A stretch of 64,000 nt of DNA from Bacteroidota bacterium (GTDB lineage Bacteria; Bacteroidota; Bacteroidia; Chitinophagales; Chitinophagaceae): assembly GCA_018266575.1 (NCBI GenBank), contig JAFEAE010000015.1, positions 124,001 to 188,000 on the forward strand, read 5' to 3'. The notes under the pieces are model-generated. The model worked only from the letters and a program-made list of their open reading frames with translations. It did no database searches and was not told the origin of the DNA. Each line of letters starts with the position of its first letter. Position 1 is the first letter of the stretch. Positions 61,360-64,000 of this stretch are shown here, in pieces. Made by a program: the position numbers and the translations under genes.

Positions 61360-61821
61360 TCAATGCACAACGGAGAACAATGTTGTATAGATATCTGGAT
61401 TTGTTACCCCACTGATAGGTTGAAAACCTGCTTTTTTTAGTTGTCCATTATACCAAATCGAGTCTAACGTTGCTCCATTTGCAAGTTGTGTGGATGTCAA
61501 ATGCATTTTTATAGTATCATTAATATTGCTCTTTAAATGAATAACCAACGTTGTATACTTGTTGGTTATAGTCGTGTACATACTTGGACCTGTTTCCAAC
61601 GTACTGGGTGTCCAGTCCACAAACCCTGCATAATTAGGAATGACATTCCCATTTATGTTTGATACATAAACACTGTCCTCATAATATCCATTTTGCCCAT
61701 TCGCAAATAAGTCATTTCCGTTTGTATCAATATAATGAATCTGAGCGCCTGGTATCGGAGAAGTGTCTTTGGCACATGCATATAAAACAACGAATAAAAA
61801 AGATATCAATAATTTTTTCAT
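61360..61821 (-). CDS. Lipoprotein next to the C10 protease, possible inhibitor or partner
   Basis: A 153-residue lipoprotein from the Met at 61821 (MKKLLISFLFVVLYACAKDT, lipobox Cys at 16). The longer frame to 61887 overlaps the protease gene and lacks a signal. After the Cys it has IHYIDTNGNDLFANGQNGYY, a DxNGNxL pattern like a calcium-binding or dockerin-like loop, then DSVYVSNINGN and LDSIWYNGQLKK. It starts 13 bp after the C10 protease gene and has a tandem paralogue 102 bp downstream. In Bacteroides, C10 proteases are co-transcribed with small exported inhibitors, so that role is possible. No sequence proof. Confidence 0.7.
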   Translation of the reverse strand: MKKLLISFLFVVLYACAKDTSPIPGAQIHYIDTNGNDLFANGQNGYYEDSVYVSNINGNVIPNYAGFVDWTPSTLETGPSMYTTITNKYTTLVIHLKSNINDTIKMHLTSTQLANGATLDSIWYNGQLKKAGFQPISGVTNPDIYTTLFSVVH

Positions 61822-61834
61822 TTCATGTGATGGT

Positions 61835-63301
61835 TTATGGATGAATATTATAAATGATTGTTTGGAAATATTGATAATCGTTGCCATCAGGTGCTGAAGT
61901 ATAATTTACATTACAATTATACCAGCCATCATTATTAGGACCACCTAATAAACTTAGCTGCCAACCCCAATTCATGTGGAGCAGGCTAACGGTCCCTGTT
62001 GGGCCAACATTATTTACCGTGTATGTTTTGTTCATATAAAAATAGGTGTCAATAGTGCCTGAATAATAGGTGGTCACATTGCTGCCATCACAAACCCATG
62101 AATGCCCTTCGCCAGTGGGCGTAGGTAAAATTCCGACACCCAATACACTGGTTTCACCGGGATAACCACTAACCATGCATGGCCTTCTTGCCTGCACTTC
62201 GTTGGTGAGCAACCCTGAAAAATATGTCCCGTTATTCGGGCCTGTCAATGTTTGATTGGATATTGTTTCAGTTCTTGATGCTGAACTCATGCCAAAGGCT
62301 CCAAAAACCCATGGGGCATATGTATCATCACAACTTGTGATGGTATTACCATAATTCGCAAAGGTGCCGTTAAGCGTTAAGTTAAAAGGCGCTATGGTCA
62401 CTTGCATTAATACCGGGCCGGTTACAGCGCCAATATCGCTTAATAACTGTGCCATTTGATTAAGACCGGCCACTGTCCAGTTTTGCGATGGGTCAATGTA
62501 TAATGGCATAATGCTGAAATTATATTTCGTTGACGGGGTCTTCCAATAATACATAATTTGCCCCATCGCAACTGGTACGCAACCAACAGGCGCATGGCCT
62601 ACAAAGGGTGTTCCTGAATTTGGTTTACCCGGGCAATATTCATTATAAGGATAATATTGATTCCAATGCGTTGCGCATAATGGCCCTACAGTTGAATTTA
62701 CGGAATACCCGGTAAGTACTGAAGATATGGGAGTAGTTGGGAATGACAATGTGGTTTTAGCATCTGAATAACCACCGGTTGTTGTAAGGCTTGATGTTTG
62801 TGAGAATAAATTGTTCATCGCTTTCCATAGCTGTTTGTTTTGTTTGCCAATTGAGTCAGCATAACTGTTATGTGTGTTTCGTATAAAATCAATTTCAATG
62901 GAGTGCTTATTGAACCATTGTTTTAATCCAATATTCAGATCATTGTCTGCAAAAGAAAAACTATTAATGCTGTCATAAGCTAATATTGGTACATACGTTG
63001 AGTCAGGAGATAGGATTACAAATCCTTTATTGGCATTTATGATATGAAAATAGGGTTTGCCGTTTTTCGCAACTGTTATGGCATTCATTAGACTGATAGA
63101 AGCTGAAGGATCTTTTTGTTGCAAGAATTTCAATGCAAATTGTGTTGCCTGCGAGAGTGTTACAGCGGTAGCAGTGTTTTTAATGTCGTAAGTAAGTGTC
63201 TGAACAGGGTTTGCCTGAAAACGGTTGAATGAATTTTTTTGACAGGAAAAAAATGTCAATGCTGAAACTATTGCCAGCAAAACAATGGTAATTTTTTTCA
63301 T
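61835..63301 (-). CDS. C10 (streptopain-type) cysteine protease, lipoprotein
   Basis: A 488-residue preproprotein. The signal ends in a lipobox with Cys 20 (LTFFSCQKN). A Spi-type propeptide follows (about 35-130, PYFHIINANKGFVILSPD). The catalytic domain has Cys 241 in GHAPVGCVPVAMGQIMYYW and His 400 in GEGHSWVCDG, then LLHMNWGW, which is the C10 pattern. The protease would be held at the outer face of a membrane and freed from its propeptide. It heads a leftward operon with two lipoprotein genes. The C-terminus has no T9SS tail. Confidence 0.9.
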   Translation of the reverse strand: MKKITIVLLAIVSALTFFSCQKNSFNRFQANPVQTLTYDIKNTATAVTLSQATQFALKFLQQKDPSASISLMNAITVAKNGKPYFHIINANKGFVILSPDSTYVPILAYDSINSFSFADNDLNIGLKQWFNKHSIEIDFIRNTHNSYADSIGKQNKQLWKAMNNLFSQTSSLTTTGGYSDAKTTLSFPTTPISSVLTGYSVNSTVGPLCATHWNQYYPYNEYCPGKPNSGTPFVGHAPVGCVPVAMGQIMYYWKTPSTKYNFSIMPLYIDPSQNWTVAGLNQMAQLLSDIGAVTGPVLMQVTIAPFNLTLNGTFANYGNTITSCDDTYAPWVFGAFGMSSASRTETISNQTLTGPNNGTYFSGLLTNEVQARRPCMVSGYPGETSVLGVGILPTPTGEGHSWVCDGSNVTTYYSGTIDTYFYMNKTYTVNNVGPTGTVSLLHMNWGWQLSLLGGPNNDGWYNCNVNYTSAPDGNDYQYFQTIIYNIHP

Positions 63302-63574
63302 AATTCCGGGTTTAGAGGTTTAAAAAAGAATTGTAGTCAATATCTGTATTGCAGCAGTGGACTGATAAAGCCAGTATAGCTACATGTACTTGTAAATAAT
63401 TTTTTAAACGCAGATATGATTAACTATAGGAAAGCTGCTATGCTGCAATAATTCGAAGGGATGACTTTGCGGGTGCGGAAATGAAGATTTATGCATATAA
63501 GTTAATGCAAAATTTCGATCCGTAGCGGGCTATTTGAGATTTATATGTTTTTACTTAACTGCTTAATTCTGTGT
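63302..63574. other. Intergenic stretch upstream of the C10 protease
   Basis: No gene, hairpin or clear promoter stands out here. The region holds the upstream side of the C10 gene and, at its right end, the breakpoint of the DUF6702 remnant. Confidence 0.4.
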
Positions 63575-63646
63575 ATAACGGTATCGGGTAACCGAAAAAG
63601 TACAAAACTGAATGCCCCCGATGCAGTGGCAGAGTTTGATTTTTAA
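63575..63646 (+). pseudogene. 3' remnant of a second DUF6702-type gene
   Basis: These 24 codons (ITVSGNRKSTKLNAPDAVAE and FDF, then TAA) match the last 24 of the intact gene at 60687-60758. Only the first residue differs (Ile for Val); all other base changes are silent third-position changes, and the stop is TAA for TAG. Upstream the similarity ends at once, and no start codon or signal peptide exists. It is a truncated paralogue. Confidence 0.8.
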
Positions 63647-63658
63647 AGATTTTTAAAA

Positions 63659-63713
63659 TGCCACTGAAGCACTGAAACACATAATGCTTTTGTGTTTCAG
63701 TGTTTCTGTGGCA
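63659..63713. repeat. Long inverted repeat after the DUF6702 remnant
   Basis: Arms of 22 bp (63659-63680 and 63692-63713) pair with two mismatches around an 11-bp loop. It lies 12 bp after the remnant's stop and 28 bp from the stop of the leftward T9SS gene at 63742. Confidence 0.8.
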
Positions 63714-63741
63714 ATCCTATAATTGTAAAATCAGCGCCGGG

Positions 63742-64000
63742 TCATTTTATCAACACAAAATTTCCTTTCTGCATTTTGTCATTGTCACCCGCAAACCTAT
63801 ACCCACACATCCATACAAAAGTGCCGGTATTTTGCGTTAAGCCTTTAAATTTTCCATCCCAACCTAAATCAGGATTGGTTGTGTGGAAGATCAATTGCCC
63901 CCAACGGTTATAAATGTTGAATTCATATTTTTTCAGGACACCAAAAATTTTCGGTTTTATGATATCGTTCACGCCGTCATCATTCGGGGTGAAAGCTGTA
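63742..64000 (-). CDS. C-terminal end of a T9SS type B (gliding-domain) secreted protein
   Basis: The frame is open to the window edge. The 85 visible residues are a full gliding-motility C-terminal domain: TAFTPNDDGVNDIIKPKIFG, FNIYNRWGQLIFHT, WDGKFKGLTQNTGTFVWM and GNFVLIK at the end. The rest of the protein lies beyond 64000. It would be exported by T9SS like the proteins at 12312 and 30268. Confidence 0.9.
   Translation of the reverse strand, partial: TAFTPNDDGVNDIIKPKIFGVLKKYEFNIYNRWGQLIFHTTNPDLGWDGKFKGLTQNTGTFVWMCGYRFAGDNDKMQKGNFVLIK

Overview
The window reads as chromosome of a Bacteroidota bacterium, most likely of the Chitinophagaceae (inference). The support is: AT-rich coding sequence; Bacteroidota-type promoters (TTG or TTTG, about 19-20 bp, TAnnTTTG); three proteins with the C-terminal gliding/type IX secretion (T9SS) type B domain and one type A sorting tail; a GLPGLI/outer-membrane-barrel gene pair; an M1 peptidase/HupE/DUF6702-type cluster; a BlaI/BlaR1 pair with a visible operator; and a GlgB plus CBM20-GH77 MalQ set. 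I saw no rRNA, tRNA, CRISPR array, phage or insertion sequence. Most of it is ordinary chromosome, with small accessory and decaying loci in the right-hand third.

Layout. 1-3,900: PH/SHOCT protein, BlaR1-BlaI, sterol-desaturase-like protein. 4,040-9,520: one-directional sugar-acid operon (FucP-type transporter, UxaA-family dehydratase, two SDR dehydrogenases, FAH-family hydrolase) that fits oxidative L-fucose breakdown to pyruvate and lactate. 9,690-14,330: membrane pyrophosphatase with an added C-terminal domain, then a large secreted T9SS protein. 14,740-16,530: TrmH-like methyltransferase and two thioredoxin-fold proteins. 16,577-23,040: leftward housekeeping block (YihY, MltG, SecG, unknown, LptE, sigma-54 activator, MiaB). 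23,206-26,760: GLPGLI protein and TonB-type barrel. 26,923-32,800: glycogen branching enzyme, TPR protein, six-bladed NHL propeller secreted by T9SS. 32,840-36,180: ArgS, GtrA, VOC protein and AraC regulator. 36,288-37,670: a fused GpgS-like glycosyltransferase/HAD phosphatase, the best candidate for an unusual enzyme. 37,885-43,620: small membrane protein, DnaK, a 66-residue protein with its own promoter and terminator, a membrane-anchored MutS-like ATPase, another small membrane protein, an atypical SDR. 43,764-51,690: MalQ, dipeptide epimerase, GNAT, SGNH esterase, a frameshifted small membrane gene, DHFR-like and OsmC proteins, a lipoprotein. 52,215-60,760: SUEL-type lectin with T9SS tail, secreted unknown protein, DUF885 and M1 peptidases, HupE, DUF6702-like. 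60,811-63,301: C10 (streptopain-type) protease with two downstream lipoprotein paralogues, one interrupted by an in-frame stop. 63,575-64,000: a leftover 3' end of a second DUF6702-type gene and the end of another T9SS protein.

Two themes cut across the window. First, many gene ends carry long inverted repeats that differ in sequence but share a design (10-23 bp arms, AT-rich centre); one pair is a tandem duplicate. Second, several small genes show recent decay that can be read directly: a 5-bp tandem duplication causing a frameshift, an in-frame TAG inside a lipoprotein, and a truncated paralogue whose surviving codons differ from the intact copy almost only at silent positions.
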